DNA from: Porphyrobacter sp.
Lineage (GTDB): Bacteria; Pseudomonadota; Alphaproteobacteria; Sphingomonadales; Sphingomonadaceae
Direction of reading: 5' to 3'
NCBI GenBank assembly: GCA_017744315.1
Contig: JAGIBN010000002.1
Location: 186,001 to 250,000, forward strand
DNA length: 64,000 nt
The notes beneath the pieces are model-generated. The model did no database searches, was not told where the DNA came from, and saw only the letters and a program-made list of their open reading frames with translations. The translations under genes and the position numbers were made by a program. Below are positions 9,234 to 17,841 of this stretch, piece after piece (positions within the stretch are counted from its first letter, which is position 1; the number at the start of each line of letters is the position of its first letter).

Positions 9234-10805
9234 ATGAGCGACGTGGACGGAAAGAGCGACGAGCTGCGGACCGGAACCTTCGTGAAGGCCGGGCTGGTCA
9301 TCCTGGGCGTGATGCTGGCGGGGCTGGCTGGACGCCTCCTCTCCTACCCCCTCAACCGCGACGAGAACATGTTCGTTTCGGTTGCGAGCCAACTGGGGCG
9401 CGGCGACATCTACCGCGAGCTCGGCTACAACCACCTGCCCAACATGCCCTACCTTCTGGGCTCGGTGTACACGGTGACCGGGACGGGCACTTACCTTCTC
9501 ACCGGCAGGCTAGTGGTTCTCCTCGCTTGGTTGGCGTTGGTCACGATGCTGTGGCTCATTGCCCGCCGCCTCAACGCTGGACTGCCGGCGTTCCTGACTT
9601 GCGCCTTCCTGCTTATGGGAAGTGTTCTATTGCTCGGGCCGACGGGGATGCTGGTGAGCAATACCTTCATCCCGCTGCCGTTCGCGTTCGCTTCCTACTA
9701 CTTCCTGCTTGGCTCGATGGACGAGCGGCGAACCTCGCCGGTCTCGGCCTTCTGGGCGGGCCTGTTTGCCTCGCTCGCGATTGGCTTCAAGGTGAACTAC
9801 TTCTTCCTCGCTCCGGTCATCGCCGTGGTGACAGTCCTTGCGCCGCAAGCGCGACCGTTGGCGGAGCGTGTGGTGAAGTGCACCCTGCCGCTTGCGATCG
9901 GTGGTGTCGTGGGCGGAATTCCGGCCTTGTTCCATCTCGCCCGGGACCCGGACGCCTTTTTTGCCCACACGTTGCGCTACTTCACGGAACTGCAGAAGGC
10001 TTACTGGAGCCATGCAACCGATCCGCTCGTAACCGGATTGGCTCAGAAGACACTTCTGGCGGAAGAGATCTGGTTATCGAATACCTTCATCCTCGCCATT
10101 GCCGGTCTGATCGTGCTTGTCGCCATGGTGGTGCGGGAGAGGGGACTGTGGGCGGGCATTCGGCAGGTCGCATCGTGGCAAGTGCTCTTGCCGCTCATAT
10201 TCGCCACCTTCGGCTTCATTGTCGCTTTCGTGCCTGACCCGGCCTTTCCCCAGTATTTCGCCCTTCCATTGCCTTTCCTGATCCTGGCGATTGCCGCCTT
10301 GGCTGGCTCGCTCAGGGAAGGGGAGAGAAGTGCTGCGATGCCTCTTTGGCTGGCGCTATCGCTTGTCGCCATACTCGGATCGGTGACGCGGATTGGGCCC
10401 GGGCTAATTCAGCTTATCCGTCCTGGCCACTGGGAGCCGCTCGCGCTTCACCATGATATGCGCGACCTGGCCGCGAAGGCCGGCTTGGACAGCCGCGCCC
10501 ACGTCGTGGCGATGACGCCGGTCCTGGCGGAGGAGGGCGGCTGGCAGATCTATCCGGAGTTCACGGCCGGCCAGTTCGTTTATCGCGTAGCGCCGTATAT
10601 CCCGGCAGACGACAGGCCCTACTACCGGACAACTTCTGCGGCGGAGTTGCCGGCGTTTCTTGCCAGCCACCGTCCCGACGCGATCCTGGTGAACGAGGAG
10701 GAGCCCATCGAGGCCCCGCTCGCGGCATTCGCGGTGACCAACAACTATCGCGAAATCCCGGCGGAGGAGGGGCGTCACGTGCGTCTGTTCGTGCGACCTG
10801 ACTGA
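9234..10805 (+). CDS. GT-C fold membrane glycosyltransferase, PMT/ArnT-like (523 aa)
   Basis: A polytopic membrane protein with about 9-11 hydrophobic segments and a soluble C-terminal part of roughly 140 residues. The first external loop carries 'YPLNRDENMF', matching the conserved acidic pair of GT-C enzymes that use lipid-phosphate-linked donors at the periplasmic face. Start chosen at ATG 9234 ('MSDVDGKSDE'); an in-frame GTG-type start at 9186 would add 16 unlikely residues. It is monocistronic by position. It probably adds a side sugar to the exported glycan or lipid A-core; the donor is unknown. Confidence 0.7.
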   Translation: MSDVDGKSDELRTGTFVKAGLVILGVMLAGLAGRLLSYPLNRDENMFVSVASQLGRGDIYRELGYNHLPNMPYLLGSVYTVTGTGTYLLTGRLVVLLAWLALVTMLWLIARRLNAGLPAFLTCAFLLMGSVLLLGPTGMLVSNTFIPLPFAFASYYFLLGSMDERRTSPVSAFWAGLFASLAIGFKVNYFFLAPVIAVVTVLAPQARPLAERVVKCTLPLAIGGVVGGIPALFHLARDPDAFFAHTLRYFTELQKAYWSHATDPLVTGLAQKTLLAEEIWLSNTFILAIAGLIVLVAMVVRERGLWAGIRQVASWQVLLPLIFATFGFIVAFVPDPAFPQYFALPLPFLILAIAALAGSLREGERSAAMPLWLALSLVAILGSVTRIGPGLIQLIRPGHWEPLALHHDMRDLAAKAGLDSRAHVVAMTPVLAEEGGWQIYPEFTAGQFVYRVAPYIPADDRPYYRTTSAAELPAFLASHRPDAILVNEEEPIEAPLAAFAVTNNYREIPAEEGRHVRLFVRPD

Positions 10806-10822
10806 GTGACGATTTAGGTGCG

Positions 10823-10896
10823 CCGCTAGCCCGTTGGTACACCTATTGTCTAAAGCTGCCTAACTCGGATGCCCATTTAGAAGCATTGGCCCCGTT
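10823..10896 (+). promoter_or_regulatory. Putative promoter/operator region before rfbF (shared blocks with 3113-3216)
   Basis: The block order matches the region before the Wzc-like gene: CCGCTAG, GGTAC, AGCTGCC, CGGATGCCCATTT (10866-10878), ATTG and CCCCGTT (10890-10896), with shorter spacing. The first part, GCTAGCCCGTTGGTAC, also resembles GCTAACCCCGTTGTAC upstream of the NarL-type regulator gene (18887-18902). Co-regulation of these transcription units is inferred. Confidence 0.4.
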
Positions 10897-10961
10897 CCGT
10901 AAAATCGACGGGTACTTAACCACGAAGACGTGCGGGCGACTTCCGCGCATCGGAGGGCTAA

Positions 10962-11783
10962 ATGAAGGTAGTCTTGCTGGCAGGCGGACTTGGTTCACGC
11001 CTCGCGGAAGAAACCGTCCATATACCGAAACCCATGGTCGAGGTCGCGGGGCGGCCGATCATGCTCCATGTGATGGATATCTACGATCACTGGGGCCACG
11101 CCGACTTTATCGTGGCCTGTGGCTACAAGGCCATGTCGATCAAGAGCTTCTTTCAGGGCCTGCATCTGATGACCAACGACTTCACCGTTGGCATCGGCAA
11201 CGGCGAAATGGCTTTGCGTCCCACGTCAAAGGTCGATTGGCGCGTCTCGGTGGTCGACACGGGGGTCGCCACCATGACCGGCGGCCGCATTCGTCGCCTG
11301 CGTGACTGGCTCGACGATGAGACCTTCATGGTCACCTACTCGGACGGGGTCGGTAACATCGACATCGAGGCTCTGCTCGAATTTCACCGGTCGCACGGCA
11401 AGCTCGCCACCGTAACCGCGGTCCAGCCTCCTGCCAGGTTCGGCAACCTCGAACTGGACGGCAACCAGGTTGTCGAGTTCACCGAGAAAGTGCGCAAGCA
11501 TGAGACCTGGATCAACGGAGGCTTCTTCGTCTTCGAACCGGGCGTGCTCGACTACCTGACCGGCGACGAAGAGCCGCTTGAGCAGGCGCCGCTGACGAAC
11601 CTGGCGCGTGACGGCGAGCTGATGGCTTTCATGCACAAGGGGTTCTGGCACCCGATGGATACAGTCCGCGACCGCGACACGTTGAACAAGCTCGGCTCCG
11701 AAGCCCTGCCGCCGTGGATGGACTTTGAAAACGGCCAGGCGATCATGTCGACAGATTGGCAGGCGAAGGCCGTCAATGCCTGA
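10962..11783 (+). CDS. rfbF: Glucose-1-phosphate cytidylyltransferase (273 aa)
   Basis: Makes CDP-glucose from CTP and glucose-1-phosphate, the first step of CDP-deoxysugar synthesis. The N-terminal nucleotide-binding signature 'LAGGLGSRLAEETVHIPKPM' is the RfbF form, followed by the family segments 'GFWHPMDTVRDRDTLNKL' and 'TYSDGVGNID'. The length is slightly above the usual 257 residues. ATG 10962 is preceded by a GGAGGG ribosome binding site at about 10951-10956. The stop overlaps the rfbG start by 8 nt (ATGCCTGA), the first of a chain of overlaps through this cassette. Confidence 0.95.
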   Translation: MKVVLLAGGLGSRLAEETVHIPKPMVEVAGRPIMLHVMDIYDHWGHADFIVACGYKAMSIKSFFQGLHLMTNDFTVGIGNGEMALRPTSKVDWRVSVVDTGVATMTGGRIRRLRDWLDDETFMVTYSDGVGNIDIEALLEFHRSHGKLATVTAVQPPARFGNLELDGNQVVEFTEKVRKHETWINGGFFVFEPGVLDYLTGDEEPLEQAPLTNLARDGELMAFMHKGFWHPMDTVRDRDTLNKLGSEALPPWMDFENGQAIMSTDWQAKAVNA

Positions 11784-12915
11784 ACAAGCGATCTGCCAAG
11801 ACGCTCTGGCAGCTCGATTTGCCGGCAAGCGGGTCCTAGTGACAGGCCATACCGGCTTCAAGGGCGGCTGGCTTTGCCTCTGGTTGAAGGAGCTCGGAGC
11901 CGAGGTTACCGGGATTGCCTTGCCACCTCCTGAAGGGCCGTCGCTGTTCTCTGCCGTGGGCCTGGCTGACATCATCGACCATCGGATCGGAGACATCCGC
12001 GATGCGGCAAACTTCGCCCGGGCCTGCGAAGGGCTCGAACCCGACCTGGTGATCCATATGGCCGCGCAATCGCTTGTGCGGCCCTCCTATACCGATCCTG
12101 TCGACACCTTTCGGACCAATGCGGTCGGAACGGCCGTGGTTCTGGATCAGGTTCGCCGCATGCCCTCCGTGCGTGGTGTGGTCGTTGTTACGAGCGACAA
12201 ATGCTACGAGAACAATGAGTGGCCCTGGCCCTATCGCGAGGTCGACCCGATGGGTGGGGCAGATCCCTACAGCGCTTCCAAGGGGTGTACGGAGCTGGTC
12301 GCCAGCTCCTTCCGCAGATCCTTCTTCAGCGACCCCAAGGGGTGCCAGATCGCGACTGTGCGCGCGGGGAACGTGATCGGCGGCGGCGACTGGGCGGTTG
12401 ATCGACTGGTCCCCGATATCATCCGGGCGACGATTGCCGGAACGGCCGTTGCCATTCGCAATCCGGCCAGCGTGCGTCCGTGGCAACATGTGCTGGAGCC
12501 GCTGTCCGGCTACCTCACGATCGGCGCTTTATTGCTCAGCGAAGCGGCGTCTGACTTCGCGGAGGCGTGGAATTTCGGCCCGAGCCCGGACGCCTTCGTC
12601 GATGTCGAAACGATTGCGCGGATCCTACAGCAGACCTGGGGGCCAGGAGCGGCCGCGATAGCCTTCGGCAAGCGCACCGATGATCCTCACGAAGCCGGGA
12701 TGCTCACCCTCGATAGCAGCAAGGCGCATGCCCGCCTCGGTTGGCGGCCCCGGCTGACCACCGAGCAGGCGATTGCCATGACGACCAACTGGTACCGCGC
12801 TTTCGCGGACGGCTTGGAAGACATGCGGTCGCTCACTGTCGGCCAGATCACCAGCTTCGCTTCATCTGCAGAATTGTCCTCTCGGGTTCAGGAGAAGATC
12901 CAGGCATGCGCGTGA
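11776..12915 (+). CDS. rfbG: CDP-glucose 4,6-dehydratase (379 aa)
   Basis: Extended SDR enzyme that converts CDP-glucose to CDP-4-keto-6-deoxyglucose. The NAD motif 'GHTGFKGGWLCLWL' lies near residue 20. The catalytic Tyr and Lys are present in 'PYSASKGC', with an upstream 'TSDKCYEN' typical of RfbG. ATG 11776 is fixed by the 8-nt overlap with rfbF. Its end overlaps the next gene by 10 nt. The product is the branch point for 3,6-dideoxy and C-branched CDP sugars. Confidence 0.95.
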   Translation: MPEQAICQDALAARFAGKRVLVTGHTGFKGGWLCLWLKELGAEVTGIALPPPEGPSLFSAVGLADIIDHRIGDIRDAANFARACEGLEPDLVIHMAAQSLVRPSYTDPVDTFRTNAVGTAVVLDQVRRMPSVRGVVVVTSDKCYENNEWPWPYREVDPMGGADPYSASKGCTELVASSFRRSFFSDPKGCQIATVRAGNVIGGGDWAVDRLVPDIIRATIAGTAVAIRNPASVRPWQHVLEPLSGYLTIGALLLSEAASDFAEAWNFGPSPDAFVDVETIARILQQTWGPGAAAIAFGKRTDDPHEAGMLTLDSSKAHARLGWRPRLTTEQAIAMTTNWYRAFADGLEDMRSLTVGQITSFASSAELSSRVQEKIQACA

Positions 12916-14126
12916 ACTACGGCCAGACGGTCCATGGCGAAGAGGAAATCGCTGCTGTGGTGGAGGTGCTGCGCACATCCACTCAGATGGGGCCAAAAGT
13001 GCGCGAAATGCAGGAGCGTGTCGCGCAGCTGTTCGCCAAGAACCATGGCATCATGGTGAACAGTGGTTCGAGCGCGAACTACCTTGCGATGGAACTGCTC
13101 AACCTTCCGGAAGGAAGCGAGGTCATCACTCCGGCGCTGACCTTCGCCACGACGGTGGCGCCCATCGTCCGCGGGCGTTTGGTTCCGGCCTTCATCGAGG
13201 CGGCAGAGGGCACCTACAACATCGATGTCGACAAGATCGAGGAACTGATCGGCCCCAAGACCAAGGCCATGATGATCCCCTCCCTGATCGGCAATCTCCC
13301 CGACTGGGATCGGATCCGACAGATTGCCGATGCGCATGGCCTGATGGTGATCGAAGACAGCGCGGACACGCTTGGCGCGACGCTGCGGGGAACCAGCACT
13401 GGAACGCGCTCGGACATCAGTACGACGAGCTTCTACGGTTCGCACGTGATCAATGCCGCGGGCAACGGAGGCATGTTGTGCGTCTCGGACGAAGAGCTCG
13501 GGCGACGTGCTCTCTTGCTCCGGTCCTGGGGCAGGACGTCGTCGCTCTACGTGGATTCAGAGAGCATCGAGAAGCGCTTCAACGTGTCGCTCGACGGGAT
13601 CAGCTACGACGCCAAGTTCCTGTTTGAAGAGCTTGGCTATAACGTCGAGCCTTCGGAAATGGGCGCTGCCTTCGGCCTGATCCAGCTCAACAAGCTCGAG
13701 AAGAACATCGCCGCGCGCGAGCACAACTTCAAACGGCAGTACGACTTCTTCAAAGCCTACGAAGAGTGGTTCATCCTGCCCAAGCAGCTTCCGGAATCCC
13801 GCACCGGCTGGCTGGCCTTTCCAATGACGATCCGCCCCGACGCGCCGTTCACTCGTCGCGAGCTGCAGATCTGGCTCGAAGAGCGCGACGTTCAGACACG
13901 TCCGGTCTTTACCGGCAATATCCTGCGCCAGCCTGCGATGAAGTCGGTGGTCTCGACGACGTCGGTCGATGGTTATCCTGTGGCTGATGCCGTGATGAAG
14001 GGGGGCATCCTGCTCGCATGCCACCATGGGCTCGAGGAAGCGCAACTCGACTACATGCACGAATGTTTCGAAGCGTTCGTCCGCGAGCGCCTTTCACGCC
14101 CCATGCAAGAGGTCGCCAATGCTTGA
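12906..14126 (+). CDS. RfbH-like PLP-dependent sugar 3-dehydratase, atypical (406 aa)
   Basis: DegT/DnrJ/EryC1 family, closest in appearance to CDP-6-deoxy-4-hexulose 3-dehydrase (RfbH/E1), sharing the C-terminal 'GNILRQP' segment. His180 (codon 13443-13445, in 'FYGSH') stands where aminotransferases have the PLP lysine, as in RfbH and ColD, so a dehydratase rather than an aminotransferase is expected. The C-x57-C-x-C-x7-C [2Fe-2S] ligands known for E1 are missing: the matching places read Ala153, Ser212, Leu214 and no Cys near 222. No Fe-S/flavin reductase gene lies in the cluster. The enzyme may therefore use PMP and glutamate like ColD (inference). ATG 12906 overlaps rfbG by 10 nt. Confidence 0.82.
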   Translation: MRVNYGQTVHGEEEIAAVVEVLRTSTQMGPKVREMQERVAQLFAKNHGIMVNSGSSANYLAMELLNLPEGSEVITPALTFATTVAPIVRGRLVPAFIEAAEGTYNIDVDKIEELIGPKTKAMMIPSLIGNLPDWDRIRQIADAHGLMVIEDSADTLGATLRGTSTGTRSDISTTSFYGSHVINAAGNGGMLCVSDEELGRRALLLRSWGRTSSLYVDSESIEKRFNVSLDGISYDAKFLFEELGYNVEPSEMGAAFGLIQLNKLEKNIAAREHNFKRQYDFFKAYEEWFILPKQLPESRTGWLAFPMTIRPDAPFTRRELQIWLEERDVQTRPVFTGNILRQPAMKSVVSTTSVDGYPVADAVMKGGILLACHHGLEEAQLDYMHECFEAFVRERLSRPMQEVANA

Positions 14127-15378
14127 TCCCCACTCCGTCGAACGGGTTGAACACTCCATGCTTTCGAGTTGTCGCGCCTGCAAGGCACCGGACCCGTACC
14201 TGTTCCTCGAGTATGGCGCCCATTCGCCGGCGCAGATGCTCATCCGGCCCGAGGACATGGATAGCGAGCAACCCTCGTTTCCCCTGAACGCCCACGTGTG
14301 CCTCGAATGCGGGCTTATCGCGGTGGCCGATCAGATCCCGGAGAACTTCTTCTCCCACTATCTCTACGTGCCCTCGGGCGCGGCCACGATGCAGAGCCAT
14401 TTCGAAGGTTTTTCCCGTGTCATCGCCGAGCGCGCTGGAGCAGACGGTCTGGTCGTCGACATCGGCAGCAATGACGGGCTGCTGCTCGCCGCCTGCAACG
14501 CCCTGGGCTGCACGACGCTCGGCATCGATCCGGCGGCGAACATTGCCGAGCTTGCAGCGGCGAGGGGGGTGCGAACCCACATCGACTACTTCCACAGAGA
14601 GTCCGCGAACGAAGTGAAGGCCGCCCACGGTCGAGCCAAGGTCATCGTCACGACCAACACGTTCAATCACATCGGCGACCTGCACAGCTTCATGGACGCG
14701 GTGTGTATCCTGCTCGCTCAGGACGGCACCTTCATCATCGAGGTCCCTCGTGCAAAGGAAATGCTCGAGCGGGCTGAGTTCGACAACATGTACCACGAGC
14801 ATGTGTCGGAGTTCAGCTTGCTGTCGATCGCGAAACTGGGGGCGTTCTTCGGTCTCGAAGTGTCCGACGCGCAGCGGCTGCCCAACATCCATGGCGGCTC
14901 GATGCGCGTGTTCCTGACCCGCAAGTCTGCCGGATATGCCGTTAACCCGGTGGTGAACGAGATGCTGGCCGAGGAAGCGGCCGGAGGCATGCTCGACCAG
15001 GACACATACGACATCCGCGTCGAACGCTTCGACGAGATGGGAATGCAGCTTCGGGAGATGCTCGACGACCTGAAAGTGCAAGGCCTCCGGATTGCCGGCT
15101 ATGGCGCTTCGGCGCGTGGTAACACCATGATCACGTACTACGGGATCGGCACGCAGTATCTCGACTTCCTGGTCGACAAGAATCCGCTCAAGCACGGCCT
15201 GTTTTCGCCCAATCTGCGGATTCCCATCAAGCCAGTCGAAGCGATCGAGGAAGAGCAGCCGGACGTCCTGTTCATGCTGGCCTGGAACTTCTTCGACGAG
15301 ATCAAGGAACAGCAAACCGATTTCCGAGCGCGCGGGGGCAGGTTCCTCGTCCCGTTTCCGGAGCCACGCCTGATTTAG
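14119..15378 (+). CDS. Sugar C-methyltransferase, TylC3/Methyltransf_13-14 type (419 aa)
   Basis: Three-part architecture of NDP-hexose C-methyltransferases. An N-terminal zinc ribbon has two Cys pairs ('CRAC' near residue 15 and 'CLEC' near 61). A SAM-binding Rossmann domain has 'VVDIGSNDGLLL'. The C-terminal domain has 'GYGASARGNTMI', found in this family. Known members methylate the carbon next to a 4-keto group on a nucleotide-bound sugar. Here the substrate would be the CDP-4-keto sugar made by the preceding three genes. ATG 14119 forms an 8-nt overlap with the previous stop (ATGCTTGA). Confidence 0.85.
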   Translation: MLDPHSVERVEHSMLSSCRACKAPDPYLFLEYGAHSPAQMLIRPEDMDSEQPSFPLNAHVCLECGLIAVADQIPENFFSHYLYVPSGAATMQSHFEGFSRVIAERAGADGLVVDIGSNDGLLLAACNALGCTTLGIDPAANIAELAAARGVRTHIDYFHRESANEVKAAHGRAKVIVTTNTFNHIGDLHSFMDAVCILLAQDGTFIIEVPRAKEMLERAEFDNMYHEHVSEFSLLSIAKLGAFFGLEVSDAQRLPNIHGGSMRVFLTRKSAGYAVNPVVNEMLAEEAAGGMLDQDTYDIRVERFDEMGMQLREMLDDLKVQGLRIAGYGASARGNTMITYYGIGTQYLDFLVDKNPLKHGLFSPNLRIPIKPVEAIEEEQPDVLFMLAWNFFDEIKEQQTDFRARGGRFLVPFPEPRLI

Positions 15379-15405
15379 AACCCCCACCCGGGAGCGGGAT
15401 AGCGA

Positions 15406-16368
15406 ATGGAAGGGTCAGTCTGTCTCGTAACAGGTGCTGCGGGCTTCATCGGCTCGCATCTGACCGAGCGGCTGGTCCGTGACGGGGCACGGCTTCATGC
15501 CGTCGTCCGGCCGGGTTCCGAGGTCGGCCGCATCGCCCACATCGCCGACAAGATTGTTATCCATCGCGCCGACCTTGAAGACGGGGACGCGCTCAAAGCC
15601 TGCGTGGAGCTGGTCCAGCCAGAGATTGTATTCCACCTGGGCGCCGAAACCCGGGCTGGCACGCACGTGTCGCCCGCAGCGGCCCAACTCTCGGTGAAAC
15701 AGCTTCTCGAGCCTCTGATCTGCCTGGTCGACGCGCTCGATGGACTCCCGGTACCGCCGACGGTCCTGGTGCGCGCGGGAAGCATCGCCGAATACGGCGC
15801 CGTGCCGCTCCCCTATCGGGAGGACGTCCGCGAGGCCCCCTCAAATCCTTATGGGACGGCCCTGCTAGCCGGGACGCAGTACCTCGAGATGCTGGCCGGC
15901 AAACTCACGTTTCCGGTCATCACCGCGCGGCTCGCACTCACCTATGGGCCCGGCCAGTCTCACACCTTCTTGCTACCCGCACTGATCGAGGCCTGCGTCG
16001 AGGGGCGGGACTTCGAGATAAAGCGGCCCGATGACCGGCGCGACATGATCCACGTCGACGAAGTCGTCGATGCGCTTCTGTGCCTGGCGAAACAGCATGA
16101 CCGGGCATGCAGGTTGGTAAATATCGGCACGGGCGTGGCCCCCACAATGCGCGAAGTTGCCGAGACCGTCGTGGCTCAGACTGGGTGCGATCCCCAGCGA
16201 GTTCACTTTGGTGCGGGGCAATCGACCCCCACGGAATTGAGATCAGACACGTCGCGCGCCTGGAAGGTCTTCGGCTGGCGCGCCTCGTTGTCGATGAAAG
16301 ATGGCCTGGCCAGGCTCCTGTCGGCCGGGGATGGGGGCAACTTGAGGGCGGGGCATGGCAGTGGCTGA
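15406..16368 (+). CDS. SDR-family NAD-dependent epimerase/reductase, catalytic Lys replaced (320 aa)
   Basis: Extended SDR fold with the NAD motif 'GAAGFIGSHL' at residues 10-19, a Ser in 'GSIAEYG' and the active Tyr149 in 'NPYGTALLAG'. The position four residues after the Tyr, normally the essential Lys of YxxxK, is Leu153 (codon 15862-15864). By position it should reduce or epimerise the methylated CDP-4-keto sugar as the last step. The missing Lys makes its chemistry uncertain: it may be slow, act by another residue, or have lost catalysis. ATG 15406 lies 27 nt after the methyltransferase stop, and the gene ends 14 nt inside the GT2 gene. Confidence 0.8.
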   Translation: MEGSVCLVTGAAGFIGSHLTERLVRDGARLHAVVRPGSEVGRIAHIADKIVIHRADLEDGDALKACVELVQPEIVFHLGAETRAGTHVSPAAAQLSVKQLLEPLICLVDALDGLPVPPTVLVRAGSIAEYGAVPLPYREDVREAPSNPYGTALLAGTQYLEMLAGKLTFPVITARLALTYGPGQSHTFLLPALIEACVEGRDFEIKRPDDRRDMIHVDEVVDALLCLAKQHDRACRLVNIGTGVAPTMREVAETVVAQTGCDPQRVHFGAGQSTPTELRSDTSRAWKVFGWRASLSMKDGLARLLSAGDGGNLRAGHGSG

Positions 16369-17341
16369 ACGCAAGACACTCGTATCGGTTCTGGTTCCAG
16401 CCTACAACGAGGAGGCGAACGTCGAGCGTGCCTACGCGGCGATCGTCAATACGTTCAGCAAGTTGCCTGACTACGACTACGAGATAATCGTAACAGACAA
16501 CCACTCGACGGATCGGACCTTTGAGCTGCTCGAGGGCCTCGCCAAGCGCGACCCCAAGCTCAAGGTCATCCGCTTCTCACGGAACTTCGGGTACCAGCGG
16601 TCCCTGCTTTGCGCCTACAAGGCCGCGACCGGCGACTGTTCGGTGCAGCTCGACTGCGATCTGCAGGATCCGCCCGAACTGATACCGGACATGCTGCGGC
16701 TCTGGGGACTGGGAAACCAGGTCGTCTACGGCATCCGCCGATCGCTGGCTGACGGGTTCCTTGTCGCCGCGTCGCGACGGTCGTTCTATCGCTTCATCTC
16801 CTGGATCAGCGAGGACGATCTGCCGGTCAACGCCGGCGAGTTCCGGCTGGTGGACCGGCGGATCCTGAACGAACTGCGCAAGGTGGACGATACGACGCCG
16901 TACCTGCGCGGGTTGATCAGTTCGATGGGGTTCTCCCAGATCGGGCTCGAATACGATCGAGCTGATCGGATTGCCGGTGAAAGCAAGTTCCCGATCAAGT
17001 CGATGATATCGCTGGCGATAGATGGCGTCCTCAACCACTCGCTTCTGCCGCTGCGCCTGGCGTCGATAGCGGGGATCGTCATCGGTATGCTCAGCCTCGT
17101 GCTGACCTTCGTCTATATCGTCGGCCGATTGCTGCTCGGACAGGAATGGCCCGCCGGTTTTGCGACGACCACGATCCTTCTGCTGATGTCGATTTCGATA
17201 AATGCCATCTTCATGGGCATTATGGGCGAATACATCGGGCGCCTGTTCCTACAGGCAAAGAACGATGCTCAACCGATTATCGAAGCGAAGATCAATTTCG
17301 CCGAGACAGCGACGCTGGTGCCTTTCCGCGAAAGACAATGA
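16355..17341 (+). CDS. GT2 glycosyltransferase with two C-terminal membrane segments, GtrB/DPMS-like (328 aa)
   Basis: The N-terminal GT-A domain starts with 'SVLVPAYNEEANVERAY', followed by the nucleotide-binding 'DNHSTDRT' and the catalytic 'QLDCDLQDPPELI' (D-x-D / QDPP form of polyprenyl-phosphate sugar synthases). Two strong membrane helices follow near residues 235-290. Such enzymes load a sugar onto undecaprenyl phosphate or add it to the repeat unit. Being last in the CDP-sugar cassette and overlapping the SDR gene by 14 nt, it is the likely transferase for the special sugar (inference). Its 3' end overlaps the convergent GtrA gene by 50 bp. Confidence 0.85.
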   Translation: MAVAERKTLVSVLVPAYNEEANVERAYAAIVNTFSKLPDYDYEIIVTDNHSTDRTFELLEGLAKRDPKLKVIRFSRNFGYQRSLLCAYKAATGDCSVQLDCDLQDPPELIPDMLRLWGLGNQVVYGIRRSLADGFLVAASRRSFYRFISWISEDDLPVNAGEFRLVDRRILNELRKVDDTTPYLRGLISSMGFSQIGLEYDRADRIAGESKFPIKSMISLAIDGVLNHSLLPLRLASIAGIVIGMLSLVLTFVYIVGRLLLGQEWPAGFATTTILLLMSISINAIFMGIMGEYIGRLFLQAKNDAQPIIEAKINFAETATLVPFRERQ

Positions 17342-17732
17342 GCCGCGTCAATAAATAAAATAGCCCCGAGTAAACGCAGATCGCCGCGAGTTGGACGAGT
17401 GCGTTTTCCTCATAGCCCAGTCGGCGGCCCGCGGTGATTATGGCCAGGTTTGCGCCGTATGCGGTTATGAAGCAGAGGGCGTAAAGGCTGGCTTCCAGAA
17501 CCGTCGCCTTGGTCTTTGACTGGAAGGTCCAGCGGCGCTGCAAGGTATAGGCGATCGGGAAGCCGAGGATGAAACCCGTCAGGTTGGCCGGGTAGTCGCC
17601 CAGTCCGGCAGCCAAGGCTGCGAGGATGATCGCGTAACCGATCACCGTATTGACCAGGCCGACAAGGATGAACCGCCCGATCGCAGCTAGCTCGTTGCGG
17701 AGGTCCTCGCCGTCGATTTCCAGCAGAGCCAT
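17292..17732 (-). CDS. GtrA-like membrane protein (146 aa)
   Basis: Small membrane protein with four predicted helices and the GtrA family pattern ('FILVGLVNTVIGYAIIL' first helix, 'LTGFILGFPIAYTLQRRWTF' second). GtrA proteins are thought to flip undecaprenyl-phosphate-linked sugars for glycan decoration together with a GtrB-type GT2. Here the GT2 gene is adjacent but convergent, with a 50-bp overlap of coding ends. I use ATG 17732; TTG 17741 would add three residues. The gene follows the NarL-type regulator gene on the same strand. Confidence 0.8.
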   Translation of the reverse strand: MALLEIDGEDLRNELAAIGRFILVGLVNTVIGYAIILAALAAGLGDYPANLTGFILGFPIAYTLQRRWTFQSKTKATVLEASLYALCFITAYGANLAIITAGRRLGYEENALVQLAAICVYSGLFYLLTRLIVFRGKAPASLSRRN

Positions 17733-17841
17733 GCTCTCCAAGTCCCCGGTAGCGCCAACGTGTTACGTTTAGCCGTTCAACTCGTTTGCGTCACCGGGGC
17801 TGGAGATCAGTGCATGTCCAGGCATGTTTGTCGCTGTCGCC

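Noticed and set aside
13909..15387. 492-codon minus-strand frame over the C-methyltransferase gene
   Set aside because: Antisense shadow; it crosses two overlapping plus-strand genes with clear family motifs.
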